The notes under the pieces were generated by a model. It saw only the letters and a list, made by a program, of their open reading frames with translations, searched no databases and had not been told where the DNA came from. DNA of 64,000 nucleotides from Pseudonocardia cypriaca (lineage in GTDB: Bacteria; Actinomycetota; Actinomycetes; Mycobacteriales; Pseudonocardiaceae), in NCBI RefSeq assembly GCF_006717045.1, contig NZ_VFPH01000003.1, forward strand, positions 806,001-870,000, read 5' to 3'. Positions 17,901-26,086 of this stretch are shown one piece after another; within the stretch, counting starts at the first letter, position 1, and every line of letters begins with the position of its first letter. The position numbers and the translations under genes were made by a program.

Positions 17901-20900
17901 CACGATCTGCCCGTACTGGATGTCCAGCAGCAGAGCCTCGTCCGGGCTCGCCCCTCCGCGCTCGCGGGCCGCGGCGACCTTCGCGTCGTAGTCGCTGACG
18001 AAGTCGTTGAAGTCGCCGACCATGGCGTGGACCGATTCCTGCTGCCCGCGCGCAAAGGCCAGATAGCCCTGGCGGCTCTTCAGCTCGTCGAGGGCCTCCT
18101 CGGCGGTCCCGCCCGGGACGAGTGCGTCGACCACCCGCGGGTCGGACAGCAGCTCCGTTCGCCGGTCTCCGTGGCGGGTCATCGGGTCGTAGGGGATGTA
18201 GGGCGCCAGGTCGGCGAGCGCATCGGCAGGGCCCGTCGACGCGGCTACGACGGCGTCGACGGCCGCTGTGAGACCGTCGTCCTCACGACCGTCGACCTGC
18301 CCGTCGGCGAGGGCGGGGTGGGCGAGGATGTCCGTCGTTGCAGGCTCGATCGCCCCGGTTCCGCCGCCGGCCCGATCGATCACGTAGGACGGGGCGACCG
18401 CCTTGCCGAACGTCTCGACCCCGATCTTGCTGATCTCGAGACCGAGATCGGTCCGGTAATCCTCGACGGCAGTGGATCGGGCCTTCTCTGCTTCGCCGGC
18501 ACTCATGCCGCTGAGCAGAGCCTCCTGGTATGCGAGCTCGCCGGCTCGCTGAACACCGGCCGCAACGGTCGCGGCCGCCTCCGCCTCCTCGTGGTCGAGG
18601 ATGGGCTGGAGGTGGTTGTCGGGCACATCGGGCCGGTTGAGCCCGACACCGGCACCGCGCCAGACGTCCTCGGCGGCTCGGGTGATGGCGCTGTGGTTCT
18701 GGGCCGCCAGCATCTTGAGCTTGCCCCGCTGCGGAGCGGCGTTGACCACGTCGATGTAGTCGTTCTGGAACAGCCGGCCGGACTTGTCCGCTTGTCCCGC
18801 CGTCGCGCCGTGTCGCATTGCGAAGTCGCGACCGAGGGCAGCGGCTTCACCGGCCAGTTCCAGCGCGGATTGCATGCTGGCATTCGCGGCCGCGGCGGTG
18901 TTGACGACGGTGCGCGCGTCCCTGTCGTCGGATTGCGCGGCCGTGTACTTGGCCTCGAAGGCCTCCGCCGCTCTGTCGCCCGCCGCCTGGAGGGCGTCGA
19001 ACCGGAGCTTGTGATCGACAGCCGCCTTGAGCTCGCCCATCGCGCCCGCCTGCCCCTTGGCGACCACGGCGGGAACGTGGCCGCGGGGATCCACGGCTGT
19101 CCCCGCGACCGCGTCGAAGTAGCTGGCCCGGTAGTTCTGGGCGGCTTTGTCGGCCCGAGCCGGGCTGGCTCCGTTGGCCACGGCTTGCTCGCGCGCGGTG
19201 GCGGCGGTCTGGTCCGCCTCGGCCTCCATCCGCTGCTTCGCTTTCTCGGTGTGCCGGTGCGCCTTGATGATCTGGTTGTCGGGGACGTCGCGCGTCTTGG
19301 TCCGGTCGTACACGCGCAGGTCACGGCCGGTCTGTTCGGCCTTTCGCTGGGTGGCGGGGTCGAGCTTCGCAATCGGGTATGCGGCTTCGGCGGCCTGGAT
19401 CTTCCAGCCCGCAGGGACGAGCAGGGTGAACCTGGGGTTCGAGACCGTCTGCCGGAAGTTCGAGCAGTCGCCCGTGCATTGCACGTTGTTGCCGTTGCGG
19501 AAGAGGCCGCACCCGCTGCCCCGCGATCCGGCGCAGTCGCCGAGCCGGCGGGCGTTCCAGATTCCGCCGTCCTGCTCGTATGTCTGCTGCTGGCCCCAGC
19601 TGATGTCGAACTCGATGTGTGCCGCGTAGAACTTCGTGCAGCGTGCCTGGTTGGAGCAGCCGACTCCGGCGATGGAGTACCCGTCACCGGCGTCCGCCTG
19701 CGCATACACCCAGCCGCCGCCGGCGCCAGTCGCACCGCCGCCGGAGTCGCGCGCGGCGGCCCGTGCCCACGATCCCGACGTGTGCGCCGCGTGATCCGAC
19801 GCGACCACCGACCAGCTGTGGCTGCAACTCGAACCCGGCGTACCCGCGCACTTGGCACCGGCCAGCGCGTAGTCCGCGTTCGCCGCGACCTGCACAGAGC
19901 TCGCGCATTCCCCGTTCGCCCCGGCCGTGCAGTCGGAGCGGGCATCGGCCGTGTTGTGCCCACCGAGCCACGCGGCACGGGCGTTGCCGGCGGTGTGGGT
20001 CTGGCAGCCGGTGCCCGCACAACCCGCGGTGACGTCGACGAAGCCCGCCCCGACCGAGGCGCTGACATCGGCCTGGCAGCCGCTGGTCACCGCGCAGGTC
20101 GCGGTCGCCGTGGCGTTGATCCGGCCCGAGGCGGCGTGCGCGGACGCGCTGCTGGTCACCGTGCCCGTGCAGCCGGCCTCGGGGCAGGTGAGGCGGGACC
20201 CGGCCTGGCCGCTGCCGGAAACACCCGGGGCGGGCGCGCCGGCCTGGCGTGGGCCACGGTGGACGGAGGCGCTGGCGTCGCTCACTGCCATGCAGCCCGA
20301 GGCCGCTGCTGTGCACGTGCCGTTCGTGGTCGACGTGCCGGGCGCGCCGGATGTGGCTCCGGTCGTGCCGGCGGTGCAGCCCTGCCCGGCGCACAGCGCG
20401 GCCGCCGAGGACTCCGACACGGCGGCGGGGGCGCCGGTCACCGGCTTCCTGGCCACCTCGGCGGCCTGGGCGGCGGCCTTCCCGGCCAGCTGCGCGGCTG
20501 CGGCTGCGTCGGCAGCTGCCTTCTTCTGTTCTGGGGTGGCGCCTGCCTGCGCGGCGATGCGGGCGGCGTAGGCGGCCACCAATGTCGCCTGCGCGGCCTG
20601 GTCGGCCAGCTGCTCGACGATGGCGTTCTGCTTTTCGGCGACGATGTCGGCCACCACTTGGCCGCTCGCCGCGGTGGAACTGGTCTGCGCCTGGCAGCCG
20701 GACGAACTGCTTGCGCAGGTGGCGCTGGTGGTAGACCTGCCCTCCGGAGGACCGCGCGCCCCGTTCGCCCCGGTCACCGAGATCGGGCCGTCGCTGCCGG
20801 CGGCCGAGGTGCGTGCCGTGCCGGAACAGGCGGTGCCGGCTGCGCAGTCCAGGGTCGCCGACGCCATCGTCCAGCTGGAGGCGCCCGGCACCGTCGGCGC

Positions 20901-23900
20901 ACCGGAGTTCGCGCTCGACCCTGGCGCGGTCGGCACCGGCAGCGTCGCAGGCTGGTCCTGCACAGGCGTGCCGTCCTGCGGCTGCTCCGCCGGCGCCTGC
21001 TCACCCGTGGTGCCCGAGGTGACGGTCGCGTTCGCCGTGGAGCGCTCCGCCACCAGCGGCACGATCACGTTCGCGTCCGGGCCGGACGAGGCACCGGAGT
21101 TGGTGACGGCCTGACACACCCCACCCGACACGCCCTCGCACGACCCCTCGGAGTGCGAGCCACGCGGGTCGGGCGAAACCACCGGGTCGGTGGCGGTCGC
21201 GGCGCTCGCGACCTTGCCGGTGCAGGCGGTCTCGCCCGCACACGTCATGGCGGCACCGGCGGCGGACGCCGCGGACGGGCCGGCCGGCAGCCGGGCCGCG
21301 TTCACCTGCTGCCCATCCCCGGCCAGCGCGAGCGCGGCACCGGGACCCGAGGAGGCACTCGACGCCGAGCGGACCTCACAGCCGCCGGTCGCGCCCGTGC
21401 AGGACGCCGTGCCCTCCGAAGTGCGGGGCGTGCCGTTCGCGACCGCGCCGTCCCACGCCGTCGTGCTCGTGCGCACCGAGCCGGAGCAGGCCGTGCCCGC
21501 CGCGCACACCACGCTCGCGCTCGAGGAGGACGTCGAAGAGGGACCGGCCGTCGGCTGGCCCGCCACCGGCAGGCCGGTGTTCGGGTCGGTCACCACGAAG
21601 TCCGGGGCGCTGGACGCCGCGGAGCTCGTCTGGCCGGAGCAGCCGCCACCGTTCACCGTGCACTCGGCCGTGGCCGACGTGCCACGTGCGTGCGGCGAAA
21701 TCCCGGTGTCCCGCGCGCTCGTCGACGACGCCGCCGTCCCGCCGCACTCGCCGGTGCCGCCGCTGCACTCCACGGACGCGGTCGCGTGCGACACGCTGAC
21801 CGGACCGGACACGGCTGCGACCACGCCGTCGGAGGACGGCTCGCGGTCGGCGACCGTCGTGTCGGTCGCGGTCGAGCAGCCACCGCCGGCGCCTCGTGCG
21901 GTGCAGGACGACGATCCCGTGCTGCTGCGCACTCCGGCCACGTCGCCCGAGGCGGCGCCAGAGGTGGTGCTCCACCCGCGGCCCGTGCAGGTCGCCGCCG
22001 CGCATTCGACCCGCGCCCCGGCCTCGCTGCCCGCGCTCAGCTCCCGGCCGGCGGAGGGGACCGTCCGGCCGGAAGCCTCGCGCGACTGCTGCGACCGAGG
22101 GGTGGGGCTCGCAGCAGCGTCGCTCACGTGGGACGCCGAGTCCGTGACGCACCCACCGTCGGCGGCGGCGCACGTCGACGCCGCGCTGGTCTCGCGCACC
22201 GGCGCCGCCCCGCCCGCGAGGGCGGGCACGCCGGTCACCTTTCCGCCGGTCTTCGCGCCGGCCTCGCCCGAGCAGCCGCCGGCATCGCCGCAGTCCACGC
22301 TCGCGCTGGCCGTGCTCGCCGCCGCCAGGTCCGACTGATCCGCAGCCGTACCGCCGTCGAGCCGGGTCTCGCCTGCTGCCTCGCAGGACCCGCCCCGGGC
22401 GACGCAGCTGGCCGCCGCATTGCTCTGCCGCACCGTGCCGGACGGCTTCTCGGACGCCCCGCCGCTCGTGACGGCGGTGCCCCGGCCGGTGCAGCCCGCC
22501 CCGCAGTCGACCTCGACCGCGGCGTCGGCGTCGGCGCCGGCCTCGGCCCCGCTCCCCGCCGCGCACGCCCCGCCGGAGACGGTGCATCCGGCCTTGCCGC
22601 TGCTGGTCGCCTCCGCCGTCACGGCCTCGGCGGTCGTGACCCGGGCAGCAGTGTCCTTGTCGGCGGCGCCGGCCGTCTCGGGACCCGCCTCGCTCGTCGT
22701 GCCTGCCTCATGGGCGTCGCCGGTGGTGCTGGCCGCTCCGGTGCAGCCGCTCTCACACCGGACCTCGGCGTCGGCGACGACCGTCTCGCCGTCCTCGCCC
22801 AGGTCCACGGCACTGGAGGTGCGGCAGCCGCCGCTGCCCTCGCAGCGGGCCGCTCCGCCGCCTTCCGCACGCACCTTCACGTCGGTCATGCTGACGGCGC
22901 GCACGTCCCGATCCTGGGAGCCGTTGTCGGAGGCCGAGCCCTTGCTGCGACTGTCGCAGCTGCCACCCGCGGTCTCACAGGAGGCCTCGGCCCCGTCGCG
23001 GTCGGCAGCGGTCGTCACACCGCACTTGCCGCTGCACGATGCCGACGCCGCCGTCTTGCGCTCCGAGCCCGGGGAGGGCGCACCTGTGTCCCTGGTCGGT
23101 CCTCCGGACCCGCTCCGACACGAGCCGCCGTCCGATTCACAGTCCGCGCTCGCTCGTTCGCGGGTCGCCGTGCTCGACTGCGAGCACCCGCGCGCGCTCC
23201 CGTCGCATCTGGCGGACGCGCTGGTGACCTCACCATCGGCGCCGCGACTGGTCGCGCTGCTCCCGCAACCGGAGTCGTCACACGATGCCTCCGCCTTCGA
23301 CCCCCCGGACGAAGACGACGCCCCGCAGCTCGACACCCCGGACAGGCACAGCCGTTGCTCCGAGTCCCGCTCACCATCCGCCGACTCACTCGCCGACCCG
23401 CAGCCGACGAACGCCCCATCGGAGTCGCAGCCGGCGGACGCGCCCTCACCGTCGAGGTCGTCCTCGGACACCGTCCGCACCTCGCGGTCGGTGGCCTCCA
23501 TCAACTCCTCGGTGGCCTCGTATACGTCGTCCCGCCGCTCCTCGAAGTCGGCGACGTTCTCCTCGTGCGTGTCGCGGTCGACCGCGCCCGAAGCGACGCT
23601 CCTCTCCTCGGCCGCCAGCTCCTTCTCCCGCTGGGACAGCTCGCGGTGGCCGTCGACGACCTCGTCGACCAGCTCGACCTCGTCGTCCGAGGCCTCCTCG
23701 CGGTTCTCCGCGGCCCGCTTCTCCAGCTCCGCGTGCTCGGCGGCCTTCTTGTCGTAGTCGGCCTTCGTGGACTTGCCCGCGGCGAGCTTCTTCCCCTCCT
23801 CGGCGAGCTCTTCCTCGCTCTTGTCGACCTCGATCCGGTCCTCGAGCACCCGCTCGGTCCGCTCGGCCGAATCGTCGTCGTCCCGATCGTCGTCGGCGTC

Positions 23901-25802
23901 CTCGTCATCCGCCTCCCGGCGCTCCGCCGGCGGGTCGCGAGCGCTCAGGAGGGAGACCGCCTGCAGCTCCGAGCCGGAGGCCGCGCACTCCTCGCCGCCG
24001 CCGCACGTCTCCTCGTGGTCGTCGGTGAGCCCGGCGGTGTCCGCCAACGGCTGGACGCGCTCGTCCTCGCCGGTGCGGTCCCGATCTGCGCCCGCGGACT
24101 CCTCACGCGTGGTGTCGACGATCCTGCGGACGTCGTCCTCGGACATCTCGGACCGGTCCGCGGCCGAGCGCACGGCGTCGTCCACGAGTTCCCGCGCGCC
24201 GGCACTGTCACGGTCCTCGGAGTCGTCGCCGTCCTCGCGAGCCCGGTCCGCCAGCTCGCTCACCCGATCGACGGCATCAGCGACCAGACGAACCACGTCA
24301 CGCTCCGCCGACTCCTCGTCCTCCCGGCGCGTGGGCGCGTCGTCCTCGTCCCCCTCGTCGGACTCCGCCTCCCGGACGGCCTCGCGCACGCGATCCTCGA
24401 TCGCGGACCGCAACCGCTTCTCGCCCGAGTCGTCGGCGCGCTCGCCGCCGACGGACTTCCGCGATCCGTCGCGGAGCCGACGCTTCTCCTCGTTGCCGTC
24501 GCGGGAGCCGCTCTCGTCCCGTGCTGCTCCGGCGTCGATGTCCACGACGGACACGTCATCGTCGTCCGCACGATCGGACTCCTCACGATCACGCCGTTCG
24601 GTCACCCGGTCGCTGATCCGCGCCAGCGCCTCCTCGACCCCGCGCCCCGCACGGGCCTTCTCGGCAGCCCGGCCGCTCCTCGTGTCGTCGTCGGCGGCCT
24701 TCCGGACGGACACGTCATCGTCGTCGTCCGCGCCGGTTTGCTCACCGTTCACCGCGTCCGAGTCGTCGCCGGCCCGATCGTCGTCGTCGGCGCGTTCGGT
24801 GTCGGCGGCACGGCCGTCCTGGCCGTCGTCGCCGGCGCGGGGGCGCGGGCTCCGACTCACGTTCCGGGCGGAGTCGTCCGCAGATTTGGCGACGGTGTCA
24901 TCGCCGTCCCGCCCCTTGTCCTGATCGGTCCGCTCCCCGTCCTCGTTGCTCTCGGCGTCGCGCTTTTCGGGGCGTTCCTGTGCGTTCTGCCGCCGCGGCT
25001 GATCGTCCTTGTTCTCGCGCCGGATCTCGGACCGTTCTTCGTTCTCACCATCGCGACGGCCGTCGCGCGAGTCGTCCTCGCGAGCGCCGGCGCCCTCGGA
25101 CCGGCCCTCGCCATCCTTCTTGCCGGACTCACGCTCCTCCGACTCCGCGTCCTTCTCCGACGCTTTCTTCCGGGAGTGCTCCTTCTCGGACTTCTTCTCG
25201 TTCGAGTCCTCGTCGGAGTTCTTCTTCTGCGAGTCCTTCTTCTGGGAGTCCTTCTTCTCGGACTTCTTCCGGTCCGAGTCCTCCTCGTCGGACTCCTTCT
25301 CCTTCGACGCCTTCTTCTCCGACGCCTTCTTCTCCGACGACTTCTTCTCCGACGACTTCTTCTCCGACGACTTCTTCTCCGACGACTTCTCGTCCGAGTC
25401 CTTCTCGTCGGACTTCTTCTCGTCCGAGTCCTTCTTCTCCGACTTCTTCCCGGAGTCGCTCTCCTTCTTCTCGCTGTCCTTGCCAGAAGAGTCGGAGTCG
25501 CCGTCCGAGGAGCCCGAGCCGGAATCGGAGTCACCGTCGCCTCCACCGGCGGGCCTGATGCCACCTCCCTTCACCAGGCCCTGCTGAGCGATCACCGCCG
25601 GAACGGTCACCGCGGCGGCGGCCGGAGTCGCGGCGAGGAATGCCGCACCCAGCCACAGCACCACGACGGCTCCGGCCAACCCGAGAGTCCAGCGGAACGC
25701 GCCCCAGAGCCGGTCCCGCCACGAGAACCGCAGCCGCACCACGACGCCGGCGCACACGGGGAGGCCCGAGGCCTCACCGTCGTGTGCGGACTGGCGCCAC
25801 AT
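14946..25802 (-). CDS. Giant (3618-residue) exported polymorphic-toxin-like protein with Cys-pair repeat stalk and C-terminal deaminase-like domain
   Basis: From ATG 25802 (AGGAAG upstream). Segments: basic N-terminus (RLRFSWRDRLWGAFRW), then a signal/anchor helix at about 38-58 ending in an Ala-rich cleavage-like site near 64; KSE/DEK pentapeptide repeats 108-230; an acidic/Arg disordered stretch to about 650; coiled coil about 650-775; Ser/Thr/Ala/Gly-rich region with regularly paired Cys, about 790-2112, broken near 1714-1790 by an Ala-rich helix; helical region with three related units near 2202, 2322 and 2421; hydrophobic pre-toxin stretch near 3025-3080; Pro/Asp-rich linker; terminal domain about 3343-3618. 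The last holds DKDSEAALLEELA (Glu3472) and TQICDSCTSV (Cys3585, Cys3588) followed by EEAFPG, a pattern I associate with BURPS668_1122-type toxin deaminases; the deaminase call is inference. It overlaps a SUKH gene. No secretion genes are adjacent. Confidence 0.75.
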   Translation of the reverse strand: MWRQSAHDGEASGLPVCAGVVVRLRFSWRDRLWGAFRWTLGLAGAVVVLWLGAAFLAATPAAAAVTVPAVIAQQGLVKGGGIRPAGGGDGDSDSGSGSSDGDSDSSGKDSEKKESDSGKKSEKKDSDEKKSDEKDSDEKSSEKKSSEKKSSEKKSSEKKASEKKASKEKESDEEDSDRKKSEKKDSQKKDSQKKNSDEDSNEKKSEKEHSRKKASEKDAESEERESGKKDGEGRSEGAGAREDDSRDGRRDGENEERSEIRRENKDDQPRRQNAQERPEKRDAESNEDGERTDQDKGRDGDDTVAKSADDSARNVSRSPRPRAGDDGQDGRAADTERADDDDRAGDDSDAVNGEQTGADDDDDVSVRKAADDDTRSGRAAEKARAGRGVEEALARISDRVTERRDREESDRADDDDVSVVDIDAGAARDESGSRDGNEEKRRLRDGSRKSVGGERADDSGEKRLRSAIEDRVREAVREAESDEGDEDDAPTRREDEESAERDVVRLVADAVDRVSELADRAREDGDDSEDRDSAGARELVDDAVRSAADRSEMSEDDVRRIVDTTREESAGADRDRTGEDERVQPLADTAGLTDDHEETCGGGEECAASGSELQAVSLLSARDPPAERREADDEDADDDRDDDDSAERTERVLEDRIEVDKSEEELAEEGKKLAAGKSTKADYDKKAAEHAELEKRAAENREEASDDEVELVDEVVDGHRELSQREKELAAEERSVASGAVDRDTHEENVADFEERRDDVYEATEELMEATDREVRTVSEDDLDGEGASAGCDSDGAFVGCGSASESADGERDSEQRLCLSGVSSCGASSSSGGSKAEASCDDSGCGSSATSRGADGEVTSASARCDGSARGCSQSSTATRERASADCESDGGSCRSGSGGPTRDTGAPSPGSERKTAASASCSGKCGVTTAADRDGAEASCETAGGSCDSRSKGSASDNGSQDRDVRAVSMTDVKVRAEGGGAARCEGSGGCRTSSAVDLGEDGETVVADAEVRCESGCTGAASTTGDAHEAGTTSEAGPETAGAADKDTAARVTTAEAVTAEATSSGKAGCTVSGGACAAGSGAEAGADADAAVEVDCGAGCTGRGTAVTSGGASEKPSGTVRQSNAAASCVARGGSCEAAGETRLDGGTAADQSDLAAASTASASVDCGDAGGCSGEAGAKTGGKVTGVPALAGGAAPVRETSAASTCAAADGGCVTDSASHVSDAAASPTPRSQQSREASGRTVPSAGRELSAGSEAGARVECAAATCTGRGWSTTSGAASGDVAGVRSSTGSSSCTARGAGGGCSTATDTTVADREPSSDGVVAAVSGPVSVSHATASVECSGGTGECGGTAASSTSARDTGISPHARGTSATAECTVNGGGCSGQTSSAASSAPDFVVTDPNTGLPVAGQPTAGPSSTSSSSASVVCAAGTACSGSVRTSTTAWDGAVANGTPRTSEGTASCTGATGGCEVRSASSASSGPGAALALAGDGQQVNAARLPAGPSAASAAGAAMTCAGETACTGKVASAATATDPVVSPDPRGSHSEGSCEGVSGGVCQAVTNSGASSGPDANVIVPLVAERSTANATVTSGTTGEQAPAEQPQDGTPVQDQPATLPVPTAPGSSANSGAPTVPGASSWTMASATLDCAAGTACSGTARTSAAGSDGPISVTGANGARGPPEGRSTTSATCASSSSGCQAQTSSTAASGQVVADIVAEKQNAIVEQLADQAAQATLVAAYAARIAAQAGATPEQKKAAADAAAAAQLAGKAAAQAAEVARKPVTGAPAAVSESSAAALCAGQGCTAGTTGATSGAPGTSTTNGTCTAAASGCMAVSDASASVHRGPRQAGAPAPGVSGSGQAGSRLTCPEAGCTGTVTSSASAHAASGRINATATATCAVTSGCQADVSASVGAGFVDVTAGCAGTGCQTHTAGNARAAWLGGHNTADARSDCTAGANGECASSVQVAANADYALAGAKCAGTPGSSCSHSWSVVASDHAAHTSGSWARAAARDSGGGATGAGGGWVYAQADAGDGYSIAGVGCSNQARCTKFYAAHIEFDISWGQQQTYEQDGGIWNARRLGDCAGSRGSGCGLFRNGNNVQCTGDCSNFRQTVSNPRFTLLVPAGWKIQAAEAAYPIAKLDPATQRKAEQTGRDLRVYDRTKTRDVPDNQIIKAHRHTEKAKQRMEAEADQTAATAREQAVANGASPARADKAAQNYRASYFDAVAGTAVDPRGHVPAVVAKGQAGAMGELKAAVDHKLRFDALQAAGDRAAEAFEAKYTAAQSDDRDARTVVNTAAAANASMQSALELAGEAAALGRDFAMRHGATAGQADKSGRLFQNDYIDVVNAAPQRGKLKMLAAQNHSAITRAAEDVWRGAGVGLNRPDVPDNHLQPILDHEEAEAAATVAAGVQRAGELAYQEALLSGMSAGEAEKARSTAVEDYRTDLGLEISKIGVETFGKAVAPSYVIDRAGGGTGAIEPATTDILAHPALADGQVDGREDDGLTAAVDAVVAASTGPADALADLAPYIPYDPMTRHGDRRTELLSDPRVVDALVPGGTAEEALDELKSRQGYLAFARGQQESVHAMVGDFNDFVSDYDAKVAAARERGGASPDEALLLDIQYGQIVAAQAQLNSEILENRADVREKMGALIPVDIAIAEASGNAAAAQNLRAAAANLDKIRAIELAVPRGAGAEDLNRASDLVIDLGTLGDLGYADVRDSLLTSRPAGGMRLPSSGAPDAQLAAVAAIALPDFAERISGNPENRVRQVFEAQNRDERARLAAHYTSAEFERLVAGDVESLVGLYFPASPNETPEQKAKRHDDFMLLVENGQIKDFERVTRFLSAKDKEILEDVNPDAGVRFYLRLGEKATGLADSTASGIEEKLGVTTKDTVFGNAIRDVGSIAGYAPVGMIRMGEWAVQSGQYYAGVQRAAFDPTGPHFDAVTEARIKPRPGDTWDKSFTRRDPFLGNMFVTPTANMARRWGPAIFQGDFDKVINGDPSTGLMGYRDHPILAFFEDITPFSVVGGAASTGLRIPAMAATSAARTAARASTVARAGALHAVELAESGVKKVRTHGVEVELDSLRPSERAAVAAHDDPLVAALERLSQKRDGRPDGATDYFGSQLYRIQNLDHAADVAARRAAEHGRSTSRAGLPGRPADSSHGLLSADYTVRWPANVLRLADRPDFDLERQVNDALSGFRIATDRQLELSPSAGGGPGTGERFGARRDHPSDRYERPPPLGADAPDSGPEAPLRAGGQDDSDERGVQRAGSSPIPDGAVTSLESDPSPPRPDGHRQVGTAPSGDREAQPLDGVRSTGVEDRSVPDGHHHPDTTNRTTTFDKSSPEYQRIREQDFDELVEQNKVLRNEGAEQVRAMNGGQDPDLDKGRRPNNRALTTLRYRADNGQIIDLHGYSGGPGDWSPSDATPKAPQQRWRLFETKTAAPYDGNSPTKRGSKEWDRDKDSEAALLEELARRQLEAASGLSRREVDAAIFKAVRSVENDIKFRRKEYSDGTPGEAERARDRVEKTIEILNRNARRNAERNGVDYTPFTVDDIKGDVRLVVDLPSGRPDPPGTQICDSCTSVMLSYEEAFPGAKGRFEVRDLAQEKLYG
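25311..25385 (-). repeat. Five 15-bp tandem repeats encoding S-E-K-K pentapeptides
   Basis: The unit CTTCTTCTCCGACGA (plus strand; first copy ends GACGC) repeats five times head to tail, with diverged copies on both sides. It encodes the (S/A)SEKK stretch of the giant protein. Multiples of 15 bp keep the frame, so copy number can vary by slippage without disrupting the protein. Confidence 0.9.
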
Positions 25803-25904
25803 GCCGGACCTACTTCCTGGATCGGAGGTTCCGCGGGGTTCGCGGGAGATGGATCGCGATCAGATCGCGGAGAGCAGAAGAAAGCAGGAACCCGAACGTT
25901 CCTG

Positions 25905-25929
25905 TGTCGCGGCCGGAAACGGCGCGACA
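25905..25929. promoter_or_regulatory. Hairpin with GAAA tetraloop in the leader of the giant gene
   Basis: TGTCGCG-G-CCG-GAAA-CGG-CGCGACA: a ten-pair stem with one bulged G and a GAAA loop (TTTC on the transcribed minus strand). It lies about 100 bp before the toxin ATG and could be a leader structure or an operator. Confidence 0.5.
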
Positions 25930-25939
25930 GCGGGCCTCG

Positions 25940-25966
25940 CTCGTTGCGACTGAGTCGAGCAACGAG
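25940..25966. promoter_or_regulatory. Imperfect palindrome, first of a pair
   Basis: CTCGTTGC-GACT-G-AGTC-GA-GCAACGAG: 8 bp outer arms and 4 bp inner arms around a central G, with two extra bases on the right. The core GTTGCGACTGAGTC recurs at 26064-26077. About 140 bp upstream of the giant gene start. Confidence 0.55.
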
Positions 25967-26062
25967 ACAACCGGCCTCAGAGGCCCCTCGACCGCGGGAC
26001 ATCAACGGTCGACGGAAACCCGTACTTCCGGCCTGCGACACCGCGGTGGCTGGAACCCGTGT

Positions 26063-26086
26063 GCGTTGCGACTGAGTCTGCAACGC
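26063..26086. promoter_or_regulatory. Imperfect palindrome, second of a pair
   Basis: GCGTTGC-GACT-G-AGTC-T-GCAACGC: the same design as the 25940-25966 site, with 7 bp outer arms and one extra base. The centres are about 122 bp apart. Paired near-identical palindromes upstream of a gene usually mean regulator binding sites; the regulator is unknown. Confidence 0.55.

Noticed and set aside
25241..25480. Regular short repeats that could suggest a CRISPR array
   Set aside because: Units are 15 bp, head to tail, with no unique spacers; they are in-frame coding repeats, and no cas genes are present.
16347..26075. A 3242-codon open frame on the plus strand opposite the giant gene
   Set aside because: It mirrors the biased codons of the minus-strand gene. 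The minus frame has an export segment, repeats, a recognisable C-terminal domain and coupling to a SUKH gene; the plus frame shows only antisense low complexity.
25940..26086. The paired palindromes as Nur or other Fur-family boxes
   Set aside because: The half-sites resemble TTGC...GCAA, but the spacing is 10-11 rather than 9 and no nickel, zinc or iron gene is adjacent.
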